Source: Breviolum minutum Mf 1.05b.01
Lineage: Eukaryota; Sar; Dinophyceae; Suessiales; Symbiodiniaceae
NCBI GenBank assembly: GCA_000507305.1
Contig: DF241502.1
Span: 1-64,000 of the forward strand
DNA: 64,000 nt
Direction of reading: 5' to 3'
Below are positions 52,908-63,248 of this stretch, in pieces; positions within the stretch are counted from its first letter, which is position 1, and each line of letters begins with the position of its first letter. The position numbers and the translations under genes are program-made. The notes beneath the pieces were generated by a model. It saw only the letters and a program-made list of their open reading frames with translations, was not told the DNA's origin and searched no databases.

Positions 52908-53299
52908 GCTTCGAAGGTCTCTCGAAAGGCACGGCGATCCTGGGGGATAAATGGATACAAATTGGTTTTTGGTGGTTGGGTTGCCAACCCAACTCGAAAA
53001 AAATGATAACAAGTCAACTTGGGAATCATTTCCACAAGTTTCGGGTTGAAAATGTCCTCAAATGGTGGAAACCACCACCTAGTAAGTGCGTAAAAAGAAA
53101 AGGAATCAACTGTAATGAAACACTCCTGAACAGCAAATGTGCAGCTTTTCAGATCGGAAAAGGTTTGGATCTTCATTCTTCTCGACGCTTTGAGGGTGAC
53201 TCTGGGGACTGGGGTATCTTCACTTTGATGATGGGGGGATCTAGGATACCAGTGGCCACTTCAGCAATAGGTAACTTGCTACTATTGCCTGGGTCATAA
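52908..53299 (+). CDS. Two-exon gene end split by a family B element
   Basis: Exon 52908-52971 (acceptor TTCATCTTAAAG) reads FEGLSKGTAILGDKWIQIGF; the exon from 53083 reads KCVKRKGINCNETLLNSKCA then AFQIGKGLDLHSSRRFEGDS and VATSAIGNLLLLPGS to the stop at 53297-53299. Removing 52972-53082 joins TG with T, giving Cys. Cys/Lys-rich at the join. A GT at about 53161 might end the second exon earlier. No family recognised. Confidence 0.5.
52972..53082 (+). mobile_element. Family B element forming a GT-AG intron
   Basis: 111 bp, ends TTTTTG/GTGGTTGGG and ACCACCACCTAG/TAAG. On the minus strand the acceptor is lost (CACCAAAAACC). Confidence 0.6.
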
Positions 53300-53627
53300 A
53301 ACGCCCTTCCAAATCTTGGAAATCCTCTGGAGTTTCCCCCATCAGTGGCTCACCCAGATCAAGGTCAAAGACGACTTTTGCTTTTGTCCACCCTTTCACG
53401 AAAAAAAAGACATGGCAGTTTTTTAGTGCTACGACCAGAAACAGATGCGACATTTTTGGGTATGGCTACCAGTTGATGGCACAAAAACAGGCTTATATTG
53501 TCAACAACATTATCCTAATATAACCAACCTTTTCCGAACTCCCCTGCCACCCAGCCACAATGACCGTTCACAACGAGTTAGTCTACATCCCCCTGACCTG
53601 TTCTTCAAAAAAAAAAATGGGCTTTAC

Positions 53628-53911
53628 CTTAACAAGGCATGCTGAGCTTGGAAACAGGTTACTTGGAGGATCATCCCAGGACGGACGTAAGTAGTTAGAT
53701 GTAGTTAGGATCACCACCATGAAAATGAGCCATGAAACGGCCATTTGGAAGGGGTCCCACAACCCGATCCTTAGGGGCCTTCCTAACCATGGTTATTAAC
53801 CAAGCAGTAAAGCCCCCCATGTAGCTGTTCTCCCCAGGGTTTGGACCAAGGTACAGCCAAGCGCATTTGAGCATCCGACGCTCGTGGTGGCCATTGGATA
53901 CTGGGACCTGC
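53628..53911 (-). CDS. Two exons joined across a family F element
   Basis: Exon 53801-53911 (acceptor TGGTTTGCAG) reads VPVSNGHHERRMLKCAWLYL then GPNPGENSYMGGFTA; exon 53628-53661 starts after CCTCCAAG, reads NLFPSSACLVK and ends at donor AAG/GTAAAG. Removing 53662-53800 joins TG with T in phase. The left F arm is reduced here, so its donor is GT (GCTTG/GTTAAT) instead of GA. Function unknown. Confidence 0.5.
53662..53800 (-). mobile_element. Family F element, candidate GT-AG intron
   Basis: 139 bp, minus start GTTAATAACCATGG, end GATGATCCTCCAAG. Shares GATCGGGTTGTGGGACCCCT with the other copies. Confidence 0.55.
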
Positions 53912-54550
53912 CTGCAAACCACGTGGTAAACGCAGCAGCTGAGGCCATTGTTTTCCCGGAAAAAAAAGGTGGGTTCCTTAAGAAATGATAACTTGGATCT
54001 ACCCCCCCCCCTCACCAAGGATTCAATCGTCACCACTCAGGGATTGCATTTTTTAGCCTCAGGCATGCCAAGCCTAAAACTTCACAACCTCCATTGGTTG
54101 GGTCCCTGGGTGGGAGGTATATCTCCATATTAACCGACCATGCTGCTGTTGAAGTTCAAGCTGTATGAAAGTTTGGGATGATAAGTGGCATCACTCTTCT
54201 GAAGTAGCCGAGTTGAACAAATAGGGTTGACATCCGATGTTGACATCAGACCCAATCGTTAAAGAAGATCAATTCCTACATGAACATGCAGATGCAATGT
54301 CCAAAGACACTCCCCCGTCCATTTGAACAGCTTCCATGTTCGGTTTCGTGGAAATCCATCAGTGATGAGTTCTTTCGAGGTGTTTGTTTCGTGGTATTCC
54401 TACTATGCCTGGAAAAAGGATTTCGATCCTGGGAAGGTACAGGACTAATGATAGAAGAGTAAAGTACCAAACCAAGTTGAAAACCCAACTGACCATTGGT
54501 CGAAACTGCACCCATATGAGGAAGAAAACATCCGACTCGCATCTGGATTC

Positions 54551-54808
54551 TCAAAGATAACTAGCTTGCTCGAAATAGCACCAACCTCATGTGCAATACA
54601 CCCCGGAAGATTAACATGGAACATAATCATGGAGGTTTGGAAGATCAATTTCCTTTCTAAATGGGTGATTTGTAGGTTCCATGTTAATCTTCCAGGGTGT
54701 ATCATTTTGAAAAAGGGCGTGACGAAAATTGTCAACCACACACAGGTTTCGCTTCAAAACGCGGCCCCCCTTCTTTTTTGGGGGGGCTTAAGGGCTCGTA
54801 AGAGGTGA
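54551..54808 (+). CDS. Gene fragment split by a family G element
   Basis: Left side ends LLEIAPTSCAIHP at 54605; right side from 54696 reads CIILKKGVTKIVNHTQ and on to SLQNAAPLLF. Removing 54606-54695 joins G with GG in phase. The element is itself open in this frame and its length is a multiple of three, so read-through cannot be excluded. Confidence 0.4.
   Translation, partial: SKITSLLEIAPTSCAIHPGRLTWNIIMEVWKINFLSKWVICRFHVNLPGCIILKKGVTKIVNHTQVSLQNAAPLLFWGGLRARKR
54606..54695 (+). mobile_element. Family G element, candidate GA-AG intron
   Basis: 90 bp, ends CCCCG/GAAGATTAACATGG and GTTAATCTTCCAG/GGTG. Confidence 0.6.
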
Positions 54809-54827
54809 TGACATATCACCATCTAAT

Positions 54828-55100
54828 CTAGTTGGTGGTTTCAACCCATTTATAAAGCGGCAAAAAATGGCGGGAGGATTTGATAAGGGGTAACCTACTG
54901 GTTGGGAGTAAACCATTTTCGCCCGGAACCATGACTAGTTGGTGGTTTCAACCCATTTGAAAAATATTAGTCAAAATGGGAATCTTCCCCAAGTTTCGGG
55001 GTGAAAATAAAAAATCTTTGAGTTGCCACCACCTAGTAATTATCATCACCTGAATCAGATTCATTCAGATTGTCATCACAGCTGACTTCATGGACTTCAC
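54828..55100 (-). CDS. Two exons around a family B element
   Basis: Exon 55050-55100 (acceptor AAAGTTCCAG, donor TCAG/GTGATG) reads EVHEVSCDDNLNESDS. Downstream exon from 54934 reads MVPGENGLLPTSRLPLIKSS then RHFLPLYKWVE and stops inside a partial B copy at 54828. The intron (54935-55049) is the B element plus 16 extra bases; using the element's own GTGG donor would put a TAG in the exon. Unknown acidic protein. Confidence 0.45.
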
Positions 55101-55560
55101 CTGGAACTTTTCATCATCCCCTGGGCTCCAAGTATTTCTGGATTACACCTTCGAAAACCAACGAAATAATGAATGTCCCCCAAAAAAGGGGGCCAAAACT
55201 CAAACGGAAGGGGGACATTCGTTTGTTTTCCGGGATTACACCCCCAAAAACTTACATATATGATACCAAAAATGATGGTTTGGAAGAAGTATCTCCGGCT
55301 TCAACCATGGCTATTTTGGGTAGCTATGCAGCTATGTTAGATTTCAGGACTCTTTTACCCATTTTACCGGTGGGTGTTCGAAATGTCCCCACTCCAACAA
55401 CCTGACCCCCCAAACAAACCCAACCTTCGAATCCAACACAGTGGATCGGACCATAGCTGCCACTGCGGCCTCTGGGATATGGTCATCATCATCTCCACCA
55501 AGAGTTTTCCCTTGAAACTACCCCCCTGAAAACTAATATACAGTATCCCTGAAATGTCCT

Positions 55561-56215
55561 GAAATCACGAGAGATGAACAACCAACCTTAACAGAGACAA
55601 CAAATCATGGTATAAACTACCTCCCTGGAAACTGACATGCAGTATCCCTTGAAAATTGGTTGCTGGACGATGAAACTTCCTTTTCAGATGGTCCCTTTTC
55701 AAGGAACATGATACTTTTTGGGGGAACAAAGAGCTAACGCCTGGAAACCACTAGGGTTGGTTGGTTTAAATCAGAAAATCATTTTTGGTTGCGCACACAC
55801 CTGCCAGGGGTGCTATGTTAGTTCTAGGGACCGCGTGGGTTCCTGTAGGAAGGAGCCCATCCAAAAAATCGTTCCTAAAAATCCCCAAGCATAAAGACTC
55901 AAGATGGGCAGTGATTTTTTTGAACAAAAAATGAGTTTTGGTTTGTCTTTACCGGAGGTAAGCTACCCCAGGGAACCTCTGACGAAAAGTACAACGGCGG
56001 CCGATTTTTTTTTCGGACCCCGTCATGTACCATGGCATGAAATCACGAGAGATGAACAACCAACCTTAGGGTTGAACCAAAAAAAAGAGACGGCAAATCA
56101 TGGTATAAACTACCCACCTGAAAACTGACATGCAGTATCCCTTGAAAATTGATTGTTAGAAATGTTAGAAGATGAAATTTCCTTTTGAAATGGTCCCTTT
56201 TTGCGGGGACGTTCG
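55561..56215. repeat. Direct duplication of about 140 bp
   Basis: 55561-55700 and 56039-56215 share GAAATCACGAGAGATGAACA, AACCAACCTTA, AATCATGGTATAAACTACC and ACTGACATGCAGTATCCCTT, with small insertions. The second halves are family A-like arms. Confidence 0.7.
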
Positions 56216-56247
56216 TTCATTTCCGGGGGGGAAGAACATTCCAAACT

Positions 56248-56463
<216 letters not shown>

Positions 56464-56665
56464 ATTGGCTCGTTTTGGAACCTAGATATCTTGGATAATA
56501 TCATCATCCCTGGCTTTGGTACTGCTCGCGGCCAATCACCGCCCCCCAAGGACCTTGTGCCGCTTCAGTTCTAGGCATTTGGCTTCTGCCTGGCCCAGAG
56601 GAGTTTTGGGGATGAACAAAAGAACCTAGATGTCTAACATACATTGTATGTTAAATGTTTTTACT

Positions 56666-56759
56666 TACCCTCCAGGAAATTAACATATCCCACCTTGGGA
56701 AAAGGAAAATCATCTTCAAAATGGCATTTTGGGGGGATATGTTAGTTCCCTGGAGGGCA
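56666..56759. mobile_element. Family A element, GGGAACTAAC sub-type
   Basis: TACCCTCCAGGAAATTAACA to TATGTTAGTTCCCTGGAGGG. The flanks ACATTGTATG...TTTTTACTTA and ACATTGTAC...TTTTTACTTA are similar on both sides, suggesting a local duplication. Confidence 0.75.
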
Positions 56760-56808
56760 ACATACATTGTACAAAAAAAATGTTTTTACTTATCTAAATT
56801 CATTGTAG

Positions 56809-57093
56809 GAATTTCATGTTTATGTCGAACAATGCTGTTGATGGTTCAGAAATCCTAGACAACCACAGTTTGGATGGTGATAAAACCCCTGTACATAATG
56901 GGATGAATTACCAAGCTCAAGTGGTTAGTCGGATTTCTGAACCATCAACAGTATCTGCCTGAAAATCCACCATTCACCCTTTCCAATAGGAAATGAGTTA
57001 AGAAATGCACATTTGTTTACCAGAAATCCAAGCTGGTGGACATCGCACAAATTTCAACCATGTTTTCAGTGGGGGAGGTGAAAGCTGAAAAAA
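56809..57093 (+). CDS. Gene end split by a family C element
   Basis: Exon 56809-56836 (acceptor TTCATTGTAG) reads ISCLCRTM; exon from 56952 reads ICLKIHHSPFPIGNELRNAH then LFTRNPSWWTSHKFQPCFQW and ends at a TGA near 57093. Removing 56837-56951 joins CT with T in phase. Trp/His-rich end, unknown function. Confidence 0.5.
56837..56951 (+). mobile_element. Family C element forming a GT-AG intron
   Basis: 115 bp, ends GTTGATGGTTCAGAAATCC and GGATTTCTGAACCATCAACAG. Confidence 0.6.
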
Positions 57094-58082
57094 GTCTTGA
57101 AGTCTTGGGTAATGCCTTTTTTGGAGAAATGCCAACATTCCAAACACATACCCTCAACAACTACCAGCGAGTTTACACCTGAAACACTGGGTTTTTTTCA
57201 AAATTAGTTTTTTTGGGTTGCTGTGAAAGCCGCTTCAGCCGTTTCCTGGTCGAAAACTCCTCCCAAGAGGCGGCGTTTTAGAAGGGGAGTTGAAGGGAAA
57301 AAGACACATGATGAAAAGCCACGAAAATAAAGCATTCAAGTCATATGACATTAAGATTGAGACGTTTCTAACATGAATTGTGGCTGCCCTGATAAAACCT
57401 TGAAGAAAAACTGGTATATGTTCTTTGAGGTTGGCCTAATCCTAATCCTACTCCGTATGACTTCGTGAGGTCTCAGTAGTGATGTGTCAAATAGTCTTAC
57501 CCAAATCAGGTAATATATGGTAATATATAATATATTTGCTTGGTAACCTAAACAACAATTGTCTTAATTGATGTTTGGTGAAACCTCCATTTTTGATGTA
57601 AGGATTTGGTGTCATCCCTCTGAACCAACCATTTCAATGTGGATGTTTCGGGTACCAGTTGAATACAAACAAGCAGCTCACATCTGAGGGAACATCCAAA
57701 CAGCACAGCTCCCCCATCATCCACACATTGATCATCGACATCTCTGCCTGGTCCTGTCTGTAACGTTCCAATTGCACCATGGCACGTTTCTATTGTTTAA
57801 CGGCTTTCCAGCGCTTGGCAGAGGATGAATGCCGAGTTTTGTTTTAGTTTGAAGGCGAAAAGCTGCGGTTGTGAGTTTGAGCAGAAACTTCCAAGCGGAC
57901 ATGGTTTGGAAGAGACATGTCACCCCAAGAATCCTTCATGCTATAATATGATTATATAATATGATAATCATATAAAATATCTTGAAAAATAAATAATATC
58001 TATATATCTCTCACTTGGATTGATCCCCTTCCCTAGTATTCCAGTGACAAGTTAAGGTTCAGCCCCCCTTTCGCTGAAAAAT

Positions 58083-58263
58083 GTCATCCTAGTGGTGACG
58101 ATTGCATCCTGAGAGGGATACGGTTGATGGAAGAAATCCGGCTAACCACCTGGGATGTAAAAAAAAAGCGTGTAAATAATGGGATATAGTACCTATCAAC
58201 TGGTGCAGGATTTCTTCCATCAACAGCATCACCTTATGCAAAGATCAGGAAGAACAACATTGA
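58083..58263 (+). CDS. Short gene end split by a family C element
   Basis: Left segment reads CHPSGDDCILRGI to 58123; right segment from 58227 reads ITLCKDQEEQH and a TGA at 58261-58263. Removing 58124-58226 joins CG with C in phase. Short, so weak. The minus strand lacks the needed AG (CAACCG), which favours the plus reading. Confidence 0.35.
58124..58226 (+). mobile_element. Family C element, candidate GT-AG intron
   Basis: 103 bp, ends GATACG/GTTGATGGAAGAAATC and TTTCTTCCATCAACAG/CATC. Confidence 0.6.
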
Positions 58264-59758
58264 TGTAGAACCGAAAAAAATCGCGAGGCAACATACCCAC
58301 CCCCCTAATGCAACCCCCGCAGAAATATGTGTGTGTGTGTGCTTTGTTTTTTTTTTGGGGGGGGGGGTAGGTTGACCAGGTATTAAAAACTTTTTTATTG
58401 TTTTTGGGATGATGAACTTGTCCGTCATCCTCGGAGAACTGAATCACTTGGCGACATTTTTGTTCATCCCTCACGTGCCCTCATGAAGGTTTCCCGTTTC
58501 ATATACCAACCATCTGGTTGAACAACAGGACTCACTTAACCGACCCCGGAAACACCTGAGCTTCGAATAGCTCGATCGCAACTTACGTTTTTAGGGCTCC
58601 GTTGGGATTCGGTCCCATTCATTTTTTGGATGGAAAAACTGATGACAACAAAAATCCCAGTGAATGAAACTCTCCAACTGCAGGATCACTCCCCCTTGAA
58701 CCCTTCAACTCCCTGGAACAACACCACCACCCGAGTTTCCGCACTTCCAAGAGATGACAAAGATGGATGACAGTGAAAAAGCGCCATCTCATCATAGAAC
58801 AATCACATCACTTTGAATTCCATCAATAAAAATCTCGAAAAACAAAAAAACATGTTTCTTTTTAAAAAAATACCTGGTGTTTTACGGTGTGTGTCTGTGT
58901 GGAATTTGTCAGCATGACGTTTCTTTTCCGTTGCCTCCAGGCCACATTGATGATTTTGTCCAAGGTTGGTTTTTAAAAAAACATGTGTTTTTTTGGTAGC
59001 AGGGAGGCACACACACACTTTGCACTAAGAAAATAACACATCTGAAGGTTTTGATGGCGCAATGAGATATCAACAACAAACATTTGGAATGAGTTGGGAA
59101 TCAAAAGAATCATATGGGTCATGATTGTGTCATGTGTATATTGTTGCTACCCCGAGGTTTCCGCTTCGAATCTTTGCCTTGTACCTGGCCCGAAGCTCCT
59201 GAACCCCTTATCATCCAATATCACTCTAGCTACCTTTGCCCTGTATGTCTTGAGCGTAAAGGCTGAGGGCTTTCATGAATGACACGACCAGCCAAAGGTA
59301 TGATCACAATTCTATCACCCACTTTGACGAGCGAAGTAGTCAGTGAACACAACGAGCACAGCTGCAATATAGCTTCTACAGGAGACCAAAATGGAAGGTC
59401 AGGTAAGCCTATCACAGGTTCTCGGTTGCACCCTTCCGGATTCTTGGATTTCTCTTCGTTTCAGGTCGTTCAAGATCTTCTTTCGGAACATTGAACACAA
59501 AAATTCAGCCAACTTCCATCAACGGCTGAAACTGCTGAAACGCGAGGCATGTAATCTCAAACCTTCGGATTGCTTGCATGGGCCTCGTCCAACCACTTTG
59601 CCATCTCCTATGGCGAAATGCAAAAATCCCGAGGGTCCGAACATTTCTAAAATATATATCTATATACAGAGCATTTTCTTGAATTTTGTGTTTCAAAAAA
59701 TAACAAGATAAGAGATGCAAGAGCTGCAAAGCCTACCACACTTTTAGCAACCTGTTCA

Positions 59759-60255
59759 CTAGCAGTAACTAGCGCTGCTTTTGAGTGTGACAGCCCAAAT
59801 GATCTCCATAAACCTTCCCTCGGCCTGCTCGTCGTAGTTCACGTCCTTGCTCCATGGAGGATTGCGGGCCATTTCTGCACGGGTGCACTTCCGGAGTTTG
59901 ACAATGTTCATGCCCCACTCCATAGAGCAAAGGTCCTGATCCCCTGGCATAACGGTCAGATTCCGAGCACCAATATGAAAGCGGACGAGCACCTCCTTGA
60001 TCCTTGGTCCAAATATGTCCAAATGGTCTTTGGCAATCTTTGGCTATCCGGCACTCCTTGACACTTTGCCTTTGCTTCGACATCTTCTATACCTTCTTTT
60101 AGAATCAGGTTTTCTAGTGATTCCAAATGGTCCGACTCGGCTTTGATTCTGCGCCCCCAGAGTCCTGGCTGTCCGTTTTTTCCTATCAGCACAAAAAATC
60201 CCTTTCTGATGTGCTTATATCCCCCACTGTACCCTGTGAGATTTGCAGGGTACAT
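59759..60255 (-). pseudogene. Coding tail downstream of the methyltransferase exons, with two frame changes
   Basis: Reads NLTGYSGGYKHIRKGFFVLI then GKNGQPGLWGRRIKAESDHL and ENLILKEGIEDVEAKAK, shifts frame, gives VKECRIAKD, shifts again, and goes on as HLDIFGPRIKEVLVRFHIGA, NLTVMPGDQDLCSMEWGMNI and WSKDVNYDEQAEGRFMEIIW to a TAG at 59759. The second shift coincides with a 10-base tandem duplication (GCCAAAGATT GCCAAAGACC, about 60026-60046). It probably continues the methyltransferase protein or its partner domain. Clearly of coding origin; intactness doubtful. Confidence 0.5.
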
Positions 60256-60427
60256 TTACTGTCATTTACATATTCCCCAGTCGTGTAGTTTGCGCTGGAA
60301 AAATTTGGCCCGAGAGCAGCTGAAGAAATCATCCGTTGCTGCTACAACATAGGAAAAACAGGTCGGCCGCTTGAATAATTCAACGCAGACCTAACTCGTT
60401 TAACTACTCGTGAAAAATCCATATAAC

Positions 60428-61275
60428 TCATAACATCTCATAACTGTCATAGCTCTTGAATCTGTCGCAGGAACTGAAGAAACCAAGTGTCTGCTCAAGT
60501 TTCTTTATCGCCGAGTACTTCGCCGTGGTTCCAATTCCCGTATGAGTGACCCTGTAGTCATAGAGCTCCTTCCCGTGGAACCAGTAGTTGGTCTCCAAAT
60601 CTTCCTTGAGTGCTGGGTAAGTAGAACTGAACAAAACTTATCGGCGAAAGATATCAAAAATACAATAAGACCATTTTTGATATCATCAAACAAGCAGAAA
60701 TAAATCCCTGAATAATGCCTAAGAAATTTGGGTAATATTATGAATCAATAAAACAATATGAAACTTTTTGTAATATCAAATAATCAAAAAAAAACAATTA
60801 TATAAATCTATCTGGTGTGTCAAGTCTAGTGGTTGGAAACAAAGGAGGCTTTTGCCGAATGTTTTGGACCAAATTCTGAACCTCTAAGGCTCGATGATGT
60901 AAAGACCTCCAGGCTTCACCGACTGCCACAAAGCAAACATTGTGTAAATCATGTGACTTGGTAAGTGGGAGCCGTCGTCAATGATGACATCCCAAGGTCC
61001 TTTCTTGATTAATTCCTGCATTGTCTCATTTTTGGATTGATCACCCCAGAGAACAAAGGTTCTGGCTCCAAGCCTGTTGAACATGCGGCTCTGTGATATG
61101 CCATAGGCCACTCCAACAATTGTCTCGGGTGCAGTGAAAAAGTCATCCCAGACCTTCAGGGAACGGCCGCGCTCAGCGCCAATCTCAACAATCTTCAGGC
61201 CCGGCTTGCACCTGATATCCTTCAGCCATACCTCGTAGTAGCGCTCATAGTGATGTCGATAGACTTTGTCCGATC
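60428..61275 (-). CDS. Class I SAM-dependent methyltransferase-like gene, two exons
   Basis: Exon 60893-61275 follows a fine acceptor (GGATTTTTTTCAG) and reads SDKVYRHHYERYYEVWLKDI, then KPGLKIVEIGAERGRSLKVW (SAM-binding glycine-rich motif I), TIVGVAYGI, then KGPWDVIIDDGSHLPSHMIY and SVKPGGLYII. The IIDDGSH and PGGLYIIED pattern matches the MycE/TylE-type sugar O-methyltransferase fold. Exon two (from 60604) reads EDLETNYWFHGKELYDYRVT then GTTAKYSAIKKLEQTL. The join needs a GA-AG intron (60605-60892): ATC/GAGCC ... CTCAAG/GAAG, giving IIEDLETNYW. The later part of exon two is open to 60428; its donor is not fixed. Substrate unknown. The N-terminal region lies upstream and is not identified. 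Confidence 0.7.
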
Positions 61276-61299
61276 CTGAAAAAAATCCGGAGGTTTTGA

Positions 61300-62340
61300 A
61301 AAGGCCAGGTGTGAAACCTTTTTTTTCTCCGCCGAATCACCATGAAGGCGAATGAGACTTGAAAAACAAAAGGTCAGTGATTCGGCATGTCGAAAAGCTC
61401 TGCTTTTCCATGGGTTTTAGACTGACAAGTCAGTAAGAAATGCAAAGAAACAGCGGTCGAGGTTTTTGGTTCAATGAAGGTCATGAAAAATAATCACTGG
61501 TTCTTAGTCGCGGTCACAACCTTGGGGCCATTGGCCCATGCCCAATCACTGATGCCTATTGATGCCTATTGATGCGGTCCCCGAGGCTAGGTGCCAAAGT
61601 CAAAACAGAAATCTGGTGAATCATCAATGCCAGTGGGGGCCATGGTTTATGCGGGTTATGTGTGTTTTCACAACATTGTAGCTCCGAGGGTGGATCACGG
61701 GCTGGAAAAAACCGAGAAAATGACTCTCAAAGCGAGGGTCTCTGACTAGAAACAGTGCAAATACCAGCGTTTTAAACTTTAGGAAGCTACGTGATTGGAA
61801 GAAAACACCGCTATTTATATACGGCACTCTTTTTGCTCACGGAAAATTGGTGTGGTCATGATGCGCCCAGGTTGCCCCGGTGCGAAGATAAAGTAGGATA
61901 GAATAAAATCAAACCTAATATCACATAATAATGATATGCTATGATAATGTAAAACACTGTGAAAATATTATTGGAATACAAATTTACAAAAAATAAAACA
62001 CCATACTTATAATGAATTGATAGATAAATTCGAGTGAATATATATATATTTAAAAAATGTATAGAATCCGAAATATACATGTATATATATGTATGAAATA
62101 TAAAAATCTTGATATATATTTTTTTTGATCATACGAGTATATATCTATATATATATATATGCATAATGAATGATAATACATTCAACGTATTCTACAGTAG
62201 TTCAAATTACATACTATAGCATAATGAAAATTGACATCATCTATTTTGAATCCTAGTCGCAACATAATATTAAAAATAAGTTCTGCTAAATGGTTCTAGT
62301 ACAACAGTATCAATGTCAACAATATAAACTTGAAAAACTA
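61300..62340. other. AT-rich spacer
   Basis: Mostly A/T with TA runs (62040-62160). It separates the minus-strand methyltransferase from the plus-strand gene at 62345. No exon seen, though upstream methyltransferase exons may lie here undetected. Confidence 0.4.
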
Positions 62341-62344
62341 CACA

Positions 62345-62655
62345 TTTTCTGCGGATCGCTCTGAGGATCCAGTACTTCGGATCACAGTCTCAATGTCCTT
62401 CAAGCCAGATGGGCAAAGCCATGGACCGACGTCTTCTTCGGGAGGAATCCTGGAATTACATTTCACTAGCTGGTGGTTGAACCAACCCATCTAAAAAATA
62501 TGCCCGTCAAATTGGATCATCTTTCCCAAGTTTCGGTGAAAATAAAAAATATTTGAAACCACCACCTAGATTCACGACTGTCTCAAATTGGTCTCAGAAA
62601 CGGGGCCCTCAGGGAAGTTCTTTCCGTTGCTCCATTTCTGCTTCAAAAAGCTTAG
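62345..62655 (+). CDS. Two-exon gene end split by a family B element
   Basis: Exon one (about 62345-62472) reads FLRIALRIQYFGSQSQCPSS then MGKAMDRRLLREESWNYISL; exon two (62570-62655) reads SRLSQIGLRNGALREVLSVA then PFLLQKA and TAG. Removing 62473-62569 joins G with AT in phase, giving A-D-S. This is the clearest single example of an element flush with two coding halves: both frames are strongly protein-like and neither is open across the element. Basic, helical; family unknown. An acceptor TCGGATCACAG lies inside the first exon and could be its true start. Confidence 0.6.
62473..62569 (+). mobile_element. Family B element forming a GT-AG intron
   Basis: 97 bp, ends GCTG/GTGGTTGAACC and AACCACCACCTAG/ATTC. 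Not a multiple of three, so it would disrupt the frame if retained. Confidence 0.7.
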
Positions 62656-62828
62656 GTTTATATAGTCACATAGTCTTACGACATCGGGGTTTTTTTCCTG
62701 TCCGCAAAGCAACCGCAATGCCAAGTATCTGTCTGGTGGAATCTACAGGCTCCTCCACTGCCAGGTCTCTTGAGTCGGGCCTTGTCACTCAAAACGTTTG
62801 GGGAGTACCGGGGTGCAGATTGGAGTGT

Positions 62829-63248
62829 TCAGGTATCACTATGTATCACTTGAATGACCCCGTCTTGCAAACTGCGGAAAGGGCGCAACATCAATAGAAT
62901 ACTGAGGAATTGGAATAGAAGAAAAATGCTAGTGCTAAATGTCAAAGCGAGGAAAACAAACTCACAGTCAGAGCACATATGACACAGGTATGAGACCTTT
63001 TGCACTGCAATGTGTTCTAACGATAAAGGGTCCTCATATGTCCAAATCATAAATTTCCAAAAATTTCTTGCTTTCTGCACCAAAAAAAAGGCGTAAACTT
63101 CACAACTTGCTGTGTTCACTTTGCTGCAGCTTCCTTGCCTTAATTTTAAGCCAAGCAACACAGAGCGCAAGTTCTCGAAGACCAAGACCGTGGTGGCACC
63201 AAAAAAGAAGCCCGAAGCTAAACCAAAGGAAAACCACCGGAAGCCCAT
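62829..63248 (-). CDS. Possible membrane-protein exon
   Basis: Minus frame reads FSFGLASGFFFGATTVLVFE and later FLALTFSTSIFLLFQFLSIL, two transmembrane-like stretches. Stop at 62829. No clear splice borders, and a Lys/Pro-rich plus frame (KTKTVVAPKKKPEAKPKEN) overlaps. Weak. Confidence 0.25.
   Translation of the reverse strand: MGFRWFSFGLASGFFFGATTVLVFENLRSVLLGLKLRQGSCSKVNTASCEVYAFFLVQKARNFWKFMIWTYEDPLSLEHIAVQKVSYLCHMCSDCEFVFLALTFSTSIFLLFQFLSILLMLRPFRSLQDGVIQVIHSDT

Noticed and set aside
53855-53925. Plus-strand exon reading YSQAHLSIRRSWWPLDTG with a GT donor
   Set aside because: The minus-strand exon on the same bases has a better acceptor, a longer natural frame and phase continuity across the F element.
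59279-59711. Plus-strand frames of 71 and 106 codons near 59.3-59.7 kb
   Set aside because: Both strands are open there and no splice border supports either; a minus frame (GPSGFLHFAIGDGKVV) is equally plausible, so no call was made.
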